Below are positions 34,101 through 41,973 of a stretch of 64,000 bases of DNA, piece by piece. Source of the DNA: CAZRHH01 sp964599885 (lineage in GTDB: Bacteria; Chloroflexota; Dehalococcoidia; DSTF01; JACRBR01). A program made the translations under genes and the position numbers. The notes under the pieces were generated by a model that was not told the DNA's origin, did no database searches, and saw nothing but the letters and a program-made list of their open reading frames with translations. Every line of letters begins with the position of its first letter. Position 1 is the first letter of the stretch. Location of the stretch: assembly GCA_964599885.1 (NCBI GenBank), contig CAZRHH010000010.1, positions 19,046-83,045 on the forward strand, read 5' to 3'.

Positions 34101-34907
34101 ATGCCACGTAAGAAGCAGACCGTCCAGCGACAGAAGCGCCAGAAGACGTACCGCGAGGGCGACTTCTCCGGCACCGCTACGCATATCAAGCCCAAGGGCT
34201 TCTTCAGGCTCTTCTTCAACTACAAACTCTTCGCCGTCATCGGCGTCGGCGGTTTGGTCGCCGGTCTCGCCATCTTCGCCCTGCCGCAGGGCGGCGGCCT
34301 CAACAGCGGCAGCGTCCGCGCCCCTGACGACGTCATCCAGCGCAGCACGCCCGAAGCCGCCGAGACCGCCGAGCCCGGCCAGGCGAACACCCGCAAGACC
34401 TACTCCAGCCCGCCCGAGATGGTGATCGATGCGGCGAAGAACTACACCGCGACGATCAAGACGGCAAAGGGCGACTTCACCGTCGACCTGCTGACCGACG
34501 AAGCGCCGGCGACGGTGAACAACTTCGTCTTCCTCGCCCGCGAAGGCTTCTACGAGGGTGTGACGTTCCATCGCGTACTCGCTGACTTCGTCGCGCAGGG
34601 CGGCGACCCCACCGGCACCGGCTCTGGCGGCCCCGGCTACGACCTCCCCGTCGAGCGCACCGATGAAACGTTCGCCACCGGCGTGATCGGCATGGCAAAG
34701 CCCGATGAAGCAGGCGCCGAGAACAACGGCAGTCAGTTCTTCATCGTCCTCGAAGATCAGCCCACCTTCGACGACAAGTTCACCGCGTTCGGCAAGGTCA
34801 CCGACGGCCTGGACGTCGTCCGCAGCCTCACCGAGCGCGACCCGTCCCGGGAAGAAGGCCTCGACCCCGGCGACGCTATCGAGTCCATCACCATCAACGA
34901 AGCCTGA
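34101..34907 (+). CDS. Membrane-anchored peptidyl-prolyl isomerase (cyclophilin)
   Basis: The protein has 268 residues with ATG at 34101. A basic N-terminus is followed by one membrane helix at about 47-67 (LFAVIGVGGLVAGLAIFALP), so the enzyme domain would face outward. Residues 110-268 are a cyclophilin: APATVNNFVFLAREGFYEGV, TFHRVLADFVAQGGDPTGTG with the catalytic Arg, NNGSQFFIVLEDQP, and FTAFGKVTDGLDVV. It should speed proline isomerisation during folding of exported proteins. No partner gene is near. Confidence 0.93.
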   Translation: MPRKKQTVQRQKRQKTYREGDFSGTATHIKPKGFFRLFFNYKLFAVIGVGGLVAGLAIFALPQGGGLNSGSVRAPDDVIQRSTPEAAETAEPGQANTRKTYSSPPEMVIDAAKNYTATIKTAKGDFTVDLLTDEAPATVNNFVFLAREGFYEGVTFHRVLADFVAQGGDPTGTGSGGPGYDLPVERTDETFATGVIGMAKPDEAGAENNGSQFFIVLEDQPTFDDKFTAFGKVTDGLDVVRSLTERDPSREEGLDPGDAIESITINEA

Positions 34908-35023
34908 CCGCGCCAATCGCGGGACGCCGGAAATCTGCGGATCGTAGCCGCGGAGCTTCAGCTCCGCCGGACGTCAATCCACGGATGCCCGCTGCTCATG
35001 CCACCCGCTTCTCACCCCTCTAG

Positions 35024-35108
35024 AAACCTTTGCGTCCCTCTGCGCCCCCAAACCCTCCAGAAAACCTTTGCGTCCCTCTGCGCTCTCTGCGTCTTTGCGG
35101 TGAACCGC
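35024..35108. repeat. Dispersed TTTGCG/CTCTGTGCCTCTGTGG repeat
   Basis: This copy has two TTTGCGTCCCTCTGCG units and ends in TTTGCGGTGAACCG. Other copies lie at 40138-40161, 43582-43668, 44934-45014, 48493-48526, 50020-50044 and 51053-51118. The full form is CTCTGTGCCTCTGTGGT, a short spacer, then TTTGCGCC-type units and TTTGCGGTGAACC. Some copies are partial. All are between genes. Confidence 0.85.
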
Positions 35109-35124
35109 AATCGAATGGATAGCA

Positions 35125-35152
35125 AAAGGCCACCGGCGTACCGGTGGCCCTT
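35125..35152 (-). terminator. Terminator of the riboswitch-controlled gene
   Basis: GGCCACCGG and CCGGTGGCC form a 9-bp stem with a 4-base loop, followed on the minus strand by TTTT. It lies about 25 bases beyond the stop of the gene at 35175. With A and T runs on both sides it could also act on the other strand. Confidence 0.75.
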
Positions 35153-35174
35153 TGCCGTTGGAGGAGGAGGCTGA

Positions 35175-35480
35175 CTAACTAGTTGAGTGACGGCCCGTTC
35201 GCACCTTCGCGACATACTCAGCGCAACTGCGTACCTGACCGTCAATACGCGCCAATTCGAATCGCGTGGCGCACGCGTGACACAACCGCATCTCCGTCTC
35301 GTATTCGATCGAACCCGCCAGCGAAGCCGACATCCCGCATGCTGAACACGGGAACCTGTCCGAGTCCATGCCGCGGTGTGTGTCTTCCTCGAGGATGATC
35401 CTCATCGCTTCTTCGATCGCCTGCCGCTGCCCTTCCGTACTGCCTGCCGCCCGCGTTCCACTGCTGCGAACGATCCCCAA
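35175..35480 (-). CDS. Small Cys protein under a c-di-AMP riboswitch
   Basis: The frame has 101 residues. TTG at 35480 is supported by GGGAGG 6 bases upstream. The protein begins with a low-information stretch, then a helix (RQAIEEAMRIILEE), then FPCSACGMSA and MRLCHACATRFELARI, a four-Cys zinc ribbon. It lies directly beyond the terminator of a ydaO-type leader and before a strong terminator, so it is the only gene that this riboswitch can control here. Most ydaO targets are wall hydrolases or K+ and osmolyte transporters, so a small zinc protein is unexpected. The family is not recognised. Confidence 0.6.
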   Translation of the reverse strand: MGIVRSSGTRAAGSTEGQRQAIEEAMRIILEEDTHRGMDSDRFPCSACGMSASLAGSIEYETEMRLCHACATRFELARIDGQVRSCAEYVAKVRTGRHSTS

Positions 35481-35519
35481 TCCACGCCTCCCAATTCCTT
35501 ATCCGAGGGGAACAAAAAA

Positions 35520-35545
35520 CGACCGAAGGCTGTAACCTTCGATCG
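35520..35545 (-). terminator. Expression-platform terminator of the c-di-AMP riboswitch
   Basis: On the minus strand the arms CGATCGAAGG and CCTTCGGTCG (one G-U pair) enclose TTACAG and are followed by TTTTTT. It lies about 16 bases after the aptamer and before the ribosome binding site of the gene at 35480, so ligand binding would decide between termination and readthrough. Confidence 0.85.
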
Positions 35546-35561
35546 GTTCACCCTCTCCTCT

Positions 35562-35680
35562 TTATGCCTACGGGGTTAGCTGACGGGTTCGGCTCAAAGG
35601 AGTTCGCCTACGCATCTTTCGATGCGATTCACCCCGGGAACGGTTGGTTCCCCCGTCTCGCTTGCGCGAGTTAGGCTCTA
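35562..35680 (-). ncRNA. Cyclic-di-AMP riboswitch (ydaO-yuaA class)
   Basis: Read on the minus strand, the conserved blocks appear in the right order: GCCTAAC, GGGGGAACCAA, GGGGTGAATC, GTAGGCGAACTCCTT, and GAGCCGAACCCGTCAGCTAACCCCGTAGGC in pieces. The ends GCCTA and TAGGC close the P1 stem. These blocks define the ydaO-yuaA class, which senses c-di-AMP and often shuts genes off at high ligand. A T-rich terminator follows. It lies in the gap between the GH36 gene (upstream on this strand) and the small Cys gene. Confidence 0.92.
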
Positions 35681-35803
35681 TTCAGTTGTACGACCATCGT
35701 ACTGAGTCCCCGCACAAAAATCAATGCTCCGAACCCCTAACGTCATAACAATCCGGTGATCTCGGTCACCAAAATCAATCCTGTCGTTGACGCGTTCTCA
35801 GCG

Positions 35804-38149
35804 TTATGTGAACACTACCTCCAGCACCGCCGCGGCATCAATCACCACCTCGAAAACGTACGCCCGCCACGCGCGACCCACCGCGATCTCCACGCCATCC
35901 AGCCGCGCCCCCATCACCTCCGCGTCCGCCACAACGAACACCCGCCGCGCCGCCCGCCCCTCCGCCCCAAGCTCCACGCGCAACGTCCGGCTCTTCGCAT
36001 CCCACGTCTGCCCCACAACATCCAGCGCGCCGCACCCGATGTGTGCGTTCGTGCCAACGACACGCGGCGTGCCGTCGGCAGGCCGCAGCGCCACCACGCG
36101 GCAGGCATGCGGATCGACGAGCGAGAACCTCACTTCGCCCTCGACCGCTCCGAGGTACCGCTCGCTCCACAACTCGAAGGCATGCCAGGGTCCGTCCGGC
36201 AGCGTCAGCGTCAGATCGCGCGCCTCATCCGCAAAGTTGAACAGCCCGACAACCCGCAACGGATCGTACGCGCGCTCGAAACTCACTTCGTAGCGCTCCG
36301 GCATGTCGCGCTCGATCAGATCGACCGGCGTGGCCGCGACCGGCAGCACCGGCAGCAGCATCGACAGCATCTCCAACCGCTCGGCCGGCACCCGCTCCAG
36401 ATCGTCGCTCGCAAGCATCATTCCCGCCGACAGCCCGATCGCGCTCGCCAGCGTCCGCGTCTCGTCGAGCGTCATCTTTGTCCGGTCCGTGCGCACCAGC
36501 CCGCAGTCCGGGTCGTTCGCCCACAACCGTCCGTGCATCCACGATCGCGTCAGCGTGTTGCGGATTGCCGTCTCCGCGCTGAGTTGATCGTCCGCGCGCC
36601 GCGGCCGCGGACGCGGCGTCGCGCGTTCTTCCGTCGTCAGGTTTCGCCAGAACGGCGCCACATCCGGCCCGATCCGGTTGCCATCGAACACTCCCACAGA
36701 CGGCGCCATCAGCGAACCGCAGCCGAGGATGAAGCGCGCCTGGCCGACGCCCTCCCGAACCGACGCCAGCGCATCACGATACGCCCGCACGCGCGGCGCG
36801 TTCGCATCGAAGCGCCGCCCCGACAGCGCGGCCCCGAACAGAAAGTCGATCTTGACGTAGTCGTAGCCCCAGCCGTCGCACACCTCGCGAAACAGCGACG
36901 TCAGCCACGCGCGCGCCTCCGGATGCGACCCGTCGAGGCCGTAGTTCTCGCGCTGCCAGTTGTGCGTCGCCACCAGCGGCGCCCCCGCATCGTCGCGGAT
37001 CACCCACTCCGGGTGCGCCGCATACGTCTGCGACGACTCCGCGATCAGAAACGGCGCCAGCCAAATTCCCGGCGTGTATCCCGCCGCCTTGATCTCCGAC
37101 GCCAGCCACGCCATCCCGCGCGGGAACTTCTCGTTGACGGTCAGCCAGTCGCCGATGTCCGCCTGGTACCCGTCGTCGATCTGCACCGTATCGATCGGCA
37201 GCTCCCGCCGGTGCTGCTCGAGAAACCGCAGGTTGCGCACGACATCGTCTTCCGTCACCTGCGTGTAGAAGTAGTACCAGGAGCACCACCCCGCCGGCGT
37301 CGTCGCCGGCACGCGCGCGCCCATCAGACGTCCCAGCGCGTCCCCGTATCGCTCGAGCTGATCGTTCGGCGTCGTCCCGCACACGTCGACGAGCACGCGC
37401 TCCGACCACACCGTCTCGCCCGCCGCCACGCTCGCGCCATCGACGAGACACCGCGCGTCGATCGCCTTCGCCGGTGCATCGATCTGCACCTGCGTGATGA
37501 AGTCGAACGCGGTCACGGCGCCAGCCAGCAGCGACCGCCGCGCTTCCGGATCGAACAACACCGCCACGTCGTCCGAAGCGAAGCTCCCCGCGGCGCTCTG
37601 CGGCGCTTCCGGCGAGAGATCCGGCGGCCGGCTCTGGACGTCCATCGAAGCGCCGCCAAGCGACATCGTCGGCGCCCACGATTGCCAGCCGTTGCGATAC
37701 ACGCGCCAGCCCGCCGGCTTCGACGCCAACTGCAGCTTCCCGCGCCCTGCCACTGGCGTCGTGAACGCGTGCAAAGACACCAACGGCAACGGCGCCGCCG
37801 TCTCGTTCGTCACGCCGACGCGCGTCACGCAATACGGATGCGTGTCATACATGACAATTTCGCGCCGCAGCGTCACACCGCGTCGCGCGTCACGCGACGT
37901 TAGCGTCAGTTGCCGCCCGCTTCCGAGCGCATCGCTGTAGGGTTGAACGTTGTACTCCGCGCGCTCGAACCCAAGCGCCGCGCCATCCAGCGGCTGTACC
38001 CGCGCGATCGCGCGTTCAACCGGCCGAAACGCGCCGGCAAGCGCTACCGGCGCGATGCTTCCGTCGTCCTGCCGCGTCTCGATCCGCAGCCATGCGTTCT
38101 GTAGCCACGGCCCGTTCCGCCCCAGTCCGGAGCTAGTCGCTTCGGGCAC
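35804..38149 (-). CDS. Alpha-galactosidase-like GH36 glycosidase
   Basis: The protein has 781 residues, in the normal range for GH36. GTG at 38149 starts three bases after the stop of the GNAT gene. The N-terminal beta-sandwich ends near 290, and the barrel follows with GWCSWYYFYTQVTEDDV and TVQIDDGYQADIGDWL. The nucleophile is D435 in YDYVKIDFL, and the acid/base is probably D496 in GPDVAPFW. The C-terminal 200 residues form a beta domain. It should release terminal alpha-galactose or a related sugar; no transporter is near, and there is no signal peptide, so it acts in the cytoplasm. Confidence 0.9.
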   Translation of the reverse strand: MPEATSSGLGRNGPWLQNAWLRIETRQDDGSIAPVALAGAFRPVERAIARVQPLDGAALGFERAEYNVQPYSDALGSGRQLTLTSRDARRGVTLRREIVMYDTHPYCVTRVGVTNETAAPLPLVSLHAFTTPVAGRGKLQLASKPAGWRVYRNGWQSWAPTMSLGGASMDVQSRPPDLSPEAPQSAAGSFASDDVAVLFDPEARRSLLAGAVTAFDFITQVQIDAPAKAIDARCLVDGASVAAGETVWSERVLVDVCGTTPNDQLERYGDALGRLMGARVPATTPAGWCSWYYFYTQVTEDDVVRNLRFLEQHRRELPIDTVQIDDGYQADIGDWLTVNEKFPRGMAWLASEIKAAGYTPGIWLAPFLIAESSQTYAAHPEWVIRDDAGAPLVATHNWQRENYGLDGSHPEARAWLTSLFREVCDGWGYDYVKIDFLFGAALSGRRFDANAPRVRAYRDALASVREGVGQARFILGCGSLMAPSVGVFDGNRIGPDVAPFWRNLTTEERATPRPRPRRADDQLSAETAIRNTLTRSWMHGRLWANDPDCGLVRTDRTKMTLDETRTLASAIGLSAGMMLASDDLERVPAERLEMLSMLLPVLPVAATPVDLIERDMPERYEVSFERAYDPLRVVGLFNFADEARDLTLTLPDGPWHAFELWSERYLGAVEGEVRFSLVDPHACRVVALRPADGTPRVVGTNAHIGCGALDVVGQTWDAKSRTLRVELGAEGRAARRVFVVADAEVMGARLDGVEIAVGRAWRAYVFEVVIDAAAVLEVVFT

Positions 38150-38152
38150 GCG

Positions 38153-39058
38153 CTACCGCCACCCGCCGAAGCGGATGACCGTCGTCTCGCTCTGCTCGCG
38201 CTGCTTCGCGATGGCTTTCTCATCGGCCGGCCGCGTGTAGTCGCGCCCCGCCCGCGTCTGCCGGAATCCCAGCCGCACGTACAGCCGGATCGCAGCGCCG
38301 TTATCGGAGTCCGTGGTCAGCCCGACTTCCGTCGCGCCCCCCGCGAACAGCCGCTTCGCCGCACGCGCGGTCAGCGCCGCGCCCACACCACGACCGCGGT
38401 GCGCCTCATCGGCGGCAAGTCCCTGGATCCAGCCGCGTCCCGCTTCCACCTGCCCGAAGACACAGAACCCGGCGATCGCGCCGCCCGCAGTCGCGACGAT
38501 GATCCCGCCGTGTTCGGCAATCGACGCACGGAGTCCGTCCTGGCCGAGCGGATGATCCGGAAACCCTTCGCGGTCGATGCGCGCCAGCTCCGGCAGATCG
38601 CCCGGCGCCATGTCGCGAAACTTCACGCCGCGCGGCGCCGGCTGCGCGACGAGCCGCCGCTTGTCCAGCGCGAACTCCAGCCAGTCGCGCTTCCGCGTGA
38701 ACCCTAATCGGCGCACCACGGGCTCTACCATCGGACGCGCCGTACTGTACGCCAGCCGAAAGCGCACCATCTCGACCGCGCGCTGCTTGCGCAGCTTCGG
38801 CAGCAGCTTCTCGAACATCGCCGGAAAGTGATCGAAGAACACGCGCTCGTTCTCGAACCCGTACAGCAGCAGCGATTCGCCGCGCACGGTCGCCGCGAGC
38901 AAGCTCTCCCCGTCCCGCACGATCAGTTCCGGATGCTCGCGCTCGACCGCGTCGCTTTGGCTACGCCACCCCACATTGTGCAGAAGTTGCGCCCCCAGCC
39001 AGTCATGCAACGTATCGTTAACCGGCGCGCTAAGTCGCCGCAATTGTCGAACCGTCAT
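38153..39058 (-). CDS. GNAT-type N-acetyltransferase
   Basis: The protein has 301 residues with ATG at 39058. The C-terminal half is a GNAT domain: VKFRDMAPGDLPELARIDREG, then GWIQGLAADEAHRGRGVGAAL with the acetyl-CoA-binding R/Q-x-x-G-x-G/A pattern, and NGAAIRLYVRLGF. The N-terminal half is a decayed or second acetyltransferase-like fold (FRLAYSTARPMVEPVVRRLGF). Target unknown. It is closely followed by the GH36 gene (3 bases), so both are probably one unit. Confidence 0.85.
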   Translation of the reverse strand: MTVRQLRRLSAPVNDTLHDWLGAQLLHNVGWRSQSDAVEREHPELIVRDGESLLAATVRGESLLLYGFENERVFFDHFPAMFEKLLPKLRKQRAVEMVRFRLAYSTARPMVEPVVRRLGFTRKRDWLEFALDKRRLVAQPAPRGVKFRDMAPGDLPELARIDREGFPDHPLGQDGLRASIAEHGGIIVATAGGAIAGFCVFGQVEAGRGWIQGLAADEAHRGRGVGAALTARAAKRLFAGGATEVGLTTDSDNGAAIRLYVRLGFRQTRAGRDYTRPADEKAIAKQREQSETTVIRFGGWR

Positions 39059-39233
39059 CGCTCACAACCCATTCTGTTCTCTCGCCTCACTCAACCGCGG
39101 CCGCATCAGCATGCAAACGTAGGGACGCACCTTTAGGTCCGTCCCGGTCGCCCAGCGCATCCGTCACAAATGCGCCACACCCTCAACCGCGTCGACCCCA
39201 TCCAAAAATTCTGCGTCATCTGTGGAAAAACCC

Positions 39234-40076
39234 CTACCCCGGCCAGATCCCCCGAAACGACTCGACCACGGGTCCGCTCAGAATCACGTCGCCTTCGCCG
39301 TCCCACTCCAGATCGAGCACACCGCCCGGCACCGTCAGCGCCAGCTTGCCGTCAACCCGGTCGAGCAGCCGCGCCGCCACCATCGTCGCCGATGCGCCCG
39401 ACCCGCACGACAGCGTCTCGCCGACGCCGCGCTCCCACACGCGCATCTCGGCGTGCGCCCGGTCGACCACGCGCACGACCTCAAAGTTCGTCCGGTTCGG
39501 AAACAGCCGGTGATGCTCCACGAGCGGCCCGATCTCCCGCAACGGATACTGCGCCACCGGCCCGCGCTGGAACAGCACCGCGTGCGGATTCCCCATCGAC
39601 ACCGGCGTCACCCGCATCGACTGCCCGCCGACGTCAATCTCGAACTCCGTGACGGGCGGCGGCGCATCAATCGCCACCGGAATCTCTTTCGGGTCGAGGC
39701 GTGGCGGCCCCATGCTCTGACGCACGCTGCTGACGTGCCCGTCTTCGTCCATCGCGACGCGCACGCCCAGCACCCCGGCACCCGTCTCCACTTCGAACGC
39801 ACCATCGCGCGGCGAAACGATCCCCGCATCGACGACGAACTTCACCAGGCACCGCATCCCGTTGCCCGACATCTCCGCTTCCGAACCGTCGGCGTTGAAA
39901 ATCCGCATCCGCGTATCAGCGCGCTCGGACTCCGAAGCCAGAATCAGCCCGTCCGCCCCGACCCCGAAATGCCGGTCACACACCGCCACAGCCAGCGCCG
40001 CCCAGTCGCGCTCGACCGCGCGCCCATCGACGACCACAAAGTCGTTCCCAGTCCCATGCAGCTTCACAAAGTCCAT
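39234..40076 (-). CDS. dapF: Diaminopimelate epimerase
   Basis: The protein has 280 residues, the usual length. It converts LL- to meso-diaminopimelate, for lysine and the cell wall. ATG at 40076 begins MDFVKLHGTGNDFVVVDG, the standard N-terminus. The first catalytic Cys is in EMSGNGMRCLVKFV and the second is in ETLSCGSGASAT. The frame upstream to 40334 is open but unrelated. It follows miaA by 85 bases on the same strand, with a partial dispersed repeat between them. No other lysine gene is near. Confidence 0.97.
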   Translation of the reverse strand: MDFVKLHGTGNDFVVVDGRAVERDWAALAVAVCDRHFGVGADGLILASESERADTRMRIFNADGSEAEMSGNGMRCLVKFVVDAGIVSPRDGAFEVETGAGVLGVRVAMDEDGHVSSVRQSMGPPRLDPKEIPVAIDAPPPVTEFEIDVGGQSMRVTPVSMGNPHAVLFQRGPVAQYPLREIGPLVEHHRLFPNRTNFEVVRVVDRAHAEMRVWERGVGETLSCGSGASATMVAARLLDRVDGKLALTVPGGVLDLEWDGEGDVILSGPVVESFRGIWPG

Positions 40077-40161
40077 AGCGATCAAGCATACCGACCCGAC
40101 GCCCGAGCCGGAAATTGCGCCGCTCAACTGGATCTTCCGTGCCTCCGTGCCTCTGTGGTTC

Positions 40162-41067
40162 CTAACCGATCCCATCCAACACGTCGGCGACATCCACCGA
40201 CAACCCATCCACCCACACGATCCGCCCGTCCGCCGCCCCAAACCACGCATGCTGCATCCGCGCCAAACGATGCGTCTCCGTCTTGATCCGGGCCACCGCC
40301 TCATCCAAGGTGCACTCCCTCGCAAGAAACTCACAGATCTGCCGGTACCCGATCCCGCTCATCGACGGCAGCTCGCAGCCATACCCCGCCACCTGCAGTC
40401 CGCGCACCTCCTCGACAAACCCCGCGGCCATCATCGAGTCGACGCGCGCATCGATCCGCGCGTAGAGCGCCGCGCGCTCCACCCGCAGCCCGACGATCTT
40501 CGCGTCGAACGCCGGCGTATCGCGCACCCGCCATTCGCTGAACGGCCGTCCCGTCGCACGCGTCACTTCGATCGCCCGCACGACCCGCCGCACGTTCCGC
40601 GCATCAATCACGTCCGCACTCGCCGGATCGACTGCGCGCAGTTCCGCGAACAGCGCGTCTGCGCCGTCGCGCGCGGCGATCGCTTCTAGCTCCGCGCGCA
40701 GCGTCAGATCCGGCGGCACGCGCGGGACGCGCCACCCCTCGATCAACGCCCACACGTACTGCCCCGTCCCACCCGCGACGATTGGCGTCTTCCCGCGCGC
40801 GACGATGTCATCCATCACGGCGCGCGCCGCATCAAGAAAGTCCGCAAGTGTGAAAGGTTCGTCGGGCGCAGCGACGTCGATAAGCCAGTGCCGCGCCGCG
40901 CGTCGTTCGTCCGGCGTTGGCTTCGCCGTTCCGATGTCCATGGCCCGGTAGATCTGCCGCGAGTCGGCGTTGATGATCTCGCCATCAAGCGCCTGCGCCA
41001 GCGCGATGGCCAGCGCCGTCTTTCCGCTCGCCGTCGGCCCGACGATCGCGACCACGCGCGGACGCAT
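40162..41067 (-). CDS. miaA: tRNA dimethylallyltransferase
   Basis: The protein has 301 residues. It adds an isoprenyl group to A37 of tRNAs that read U-starting codons. The P-loop is VGPTASGKTALAI, followed by INADSRQIYRAMDIGTAKP, the core motif AGGTGQYVWAL, and the C-terminal SGIGYRQICEFL and RLARMQHAWF. Its ATG overlaps the tpiA stop by one base (TGATG), so the two are coupled. It is an ordinary housekeeping gene with no visible damage. Confidence 0.97.
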   Translation of the reverse strand: MRPRVVAIVGPTASGKTALAIALAQALDGEIINADSRQIYRAMDIGTAKPTPDERRAARHWLIDVAAPDEPFTLADFLDAARAVMDDIVARGKTPIVAGGTGQYVWALIEGWRVPRVPPDLTLRAELEAIAARDGADALFAELRAVDPASADVIDARNVRRVVRAIEVTRATGRPFSEWRVRDTPAFDAKIVGLRVERAALYARIDARVDSMMAAGFVEEVRGLQVAGYGCELPSMSGIGYRQICEFLARECTLDEAVARIKTETHRLARMQHAWFGAADGRIVWVDGLSVDVADVLDGIG

Positions 41068-41834
41068 CAGGCCTGCGCGGTCACCGCCGCCGCCGCGCCA
41101 TCGATGATCGCCGCGAACACGTCGGCCTTCAGCGACGCGCCGCCAACCAGACCGCCGTCGATGTCCGCCCGCACCATGAACTCGGCGATGTTGTCCGGCG
41201 TCACCGAACCGCCGTACAAGATGCGTACGTGGTCCGCGACATCTCCCGCGATCTCGCGCACCGTCGCCCGGATCAACGCGATCGCTTCCTGCGCGATCGC
41301 GCCATCAGCCGCCAACCCGCTCCCAATCGCCCACACCGGTTCGTACGCGATGATGAACTCCGCGGTCACCTTGACGCCATCAAGCCCGCCGCGCGTCTGC
41401 GACCTCAGCACGTCCGCCGTCTCGCCGGCCTCGCGATGCGCCAGCGTCTCGCCGACGCACATGATGGGCTTCACGCCATGCGCCAGAGCGCCCTGAACTC
41501 GTTTGTTCACGGTTTCGTCCGTCTCGCTGAAGAACAGCCTCCTTTCGCTATGCCCAACCAGGACGTACGACGCGGCTTCGGCGATCTGTGTGATGCTTAC
41601 CTCGCCTGTGAACGGGCCATCCTCTTCCCAGTACGCGCTTTGCGCACCGATGCGGATCGTCGAGCCGTCCAAAGCAGCCCGCACGTCGTGCAAGTACACC
41701 AACGGCGGACAGACGATCTTTTCGACGCCGCGCACACCGTCCGAGAGCGACCGCACGCCGCTCGCCAGGGCGATCGCGTCCCTGCGCAGCGTGTTCATCT
41801 TCCAGTTGCCCGCGATGATCGGGATCCGCGCCAT
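41067..41834 (-). CDS. tpiA: Triosephosphate isomerase
   Basis: The protein has 255 residues, the usual length. It interconverts glyceraldehyde-3-phosphate and dihydroxyacetone phosphate. ATG at 41834 begins MARIPIIAGNWKMNT, with the substrate-binding Asn and Lys. The catalytic His is in VLVGHSERR, the catalytic Glu in AYEPVWAIGSG, and the phosphate loop in ILYGGSVTPDN. The region before the ATG is rich in GA repeats that may serve as a ribosome binding site. The upstream gene apgM is also glycolytic, so this is a small glycolysis cluster. Confidence 0.97.
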   Translation of the reverse strand: MARIPIIAGNWKMNTLRRDAIALASGVRSLSDGVRGVEKIVCPPLVYLHDVRAALDGSTIRIGAQSAYWEEDGPFTGEVSITQIAEAASYVLVGHSERRLFFSETDETVNKRVQGALAHGVKPIMCVGETLAHREAGETADVLRSQTRGGLDGVKVTAEFIIAYEPVWAIGSGLAADGAIAQEAIALIRATVREIAGDVADHVRILYGGSVTPDNIAEFMVRADIDGGLVGGASLKADVFAAIIDGAAAAVTAQA

Positions 41835-41886
41835 CTCTCTCTCTCTCCGAATCCTGACAGGGTACTGAAGGTCCCCGCGAACATCT

Positions 41887-41911
41887 GTGGAGCGGGCTTT
41901 CAGCCCGCGTT
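41887..41911. repeat. Hairpin with GCGGGCTTTCAGCCCGC
   Basis: AGCGGGC and GCCCGC-type arms enclose TTTCA. It belongs to the same loose family as the palindromes at 33760 and 48297 and lies between apgM and tpiA. Confidence 0.65.
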
Positions 41912-41973
41912 CGTCGGTGCAGTACAATACTCGAACGCCAGACTCTGTGGTTTGGACCCTCTAAGCACCCCTG

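Noticed and set aside
33809..34219. Open frame across the tRNA gene on the minus strand
   Set aside because: It runs through the tRNA-Arg and has no ribosome binding site or family features.
35753..35772. Short inverted repeat GGTGA/TCACC as a terminator of the GH36 gene
   Set aside because: Stem of only five pairs and T-rich bases on the wrong side; not counted as a feature.
35756..37903. A 715-codon open frame on the plus strand, opposite the GH36 gene
   Set aside because: Its translation is almost only Arg, Pro, His, Ala and Leu, as expected for the reverse strand of a high-GC gene. The GH36 frame has motifs and catalytic residues.
39222..40286. A 354-codon open frame opposite dapF and the end of miaA
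   Set aside because: Composition is rich in His, Arg and Pro and covers two real genes on the other strand.
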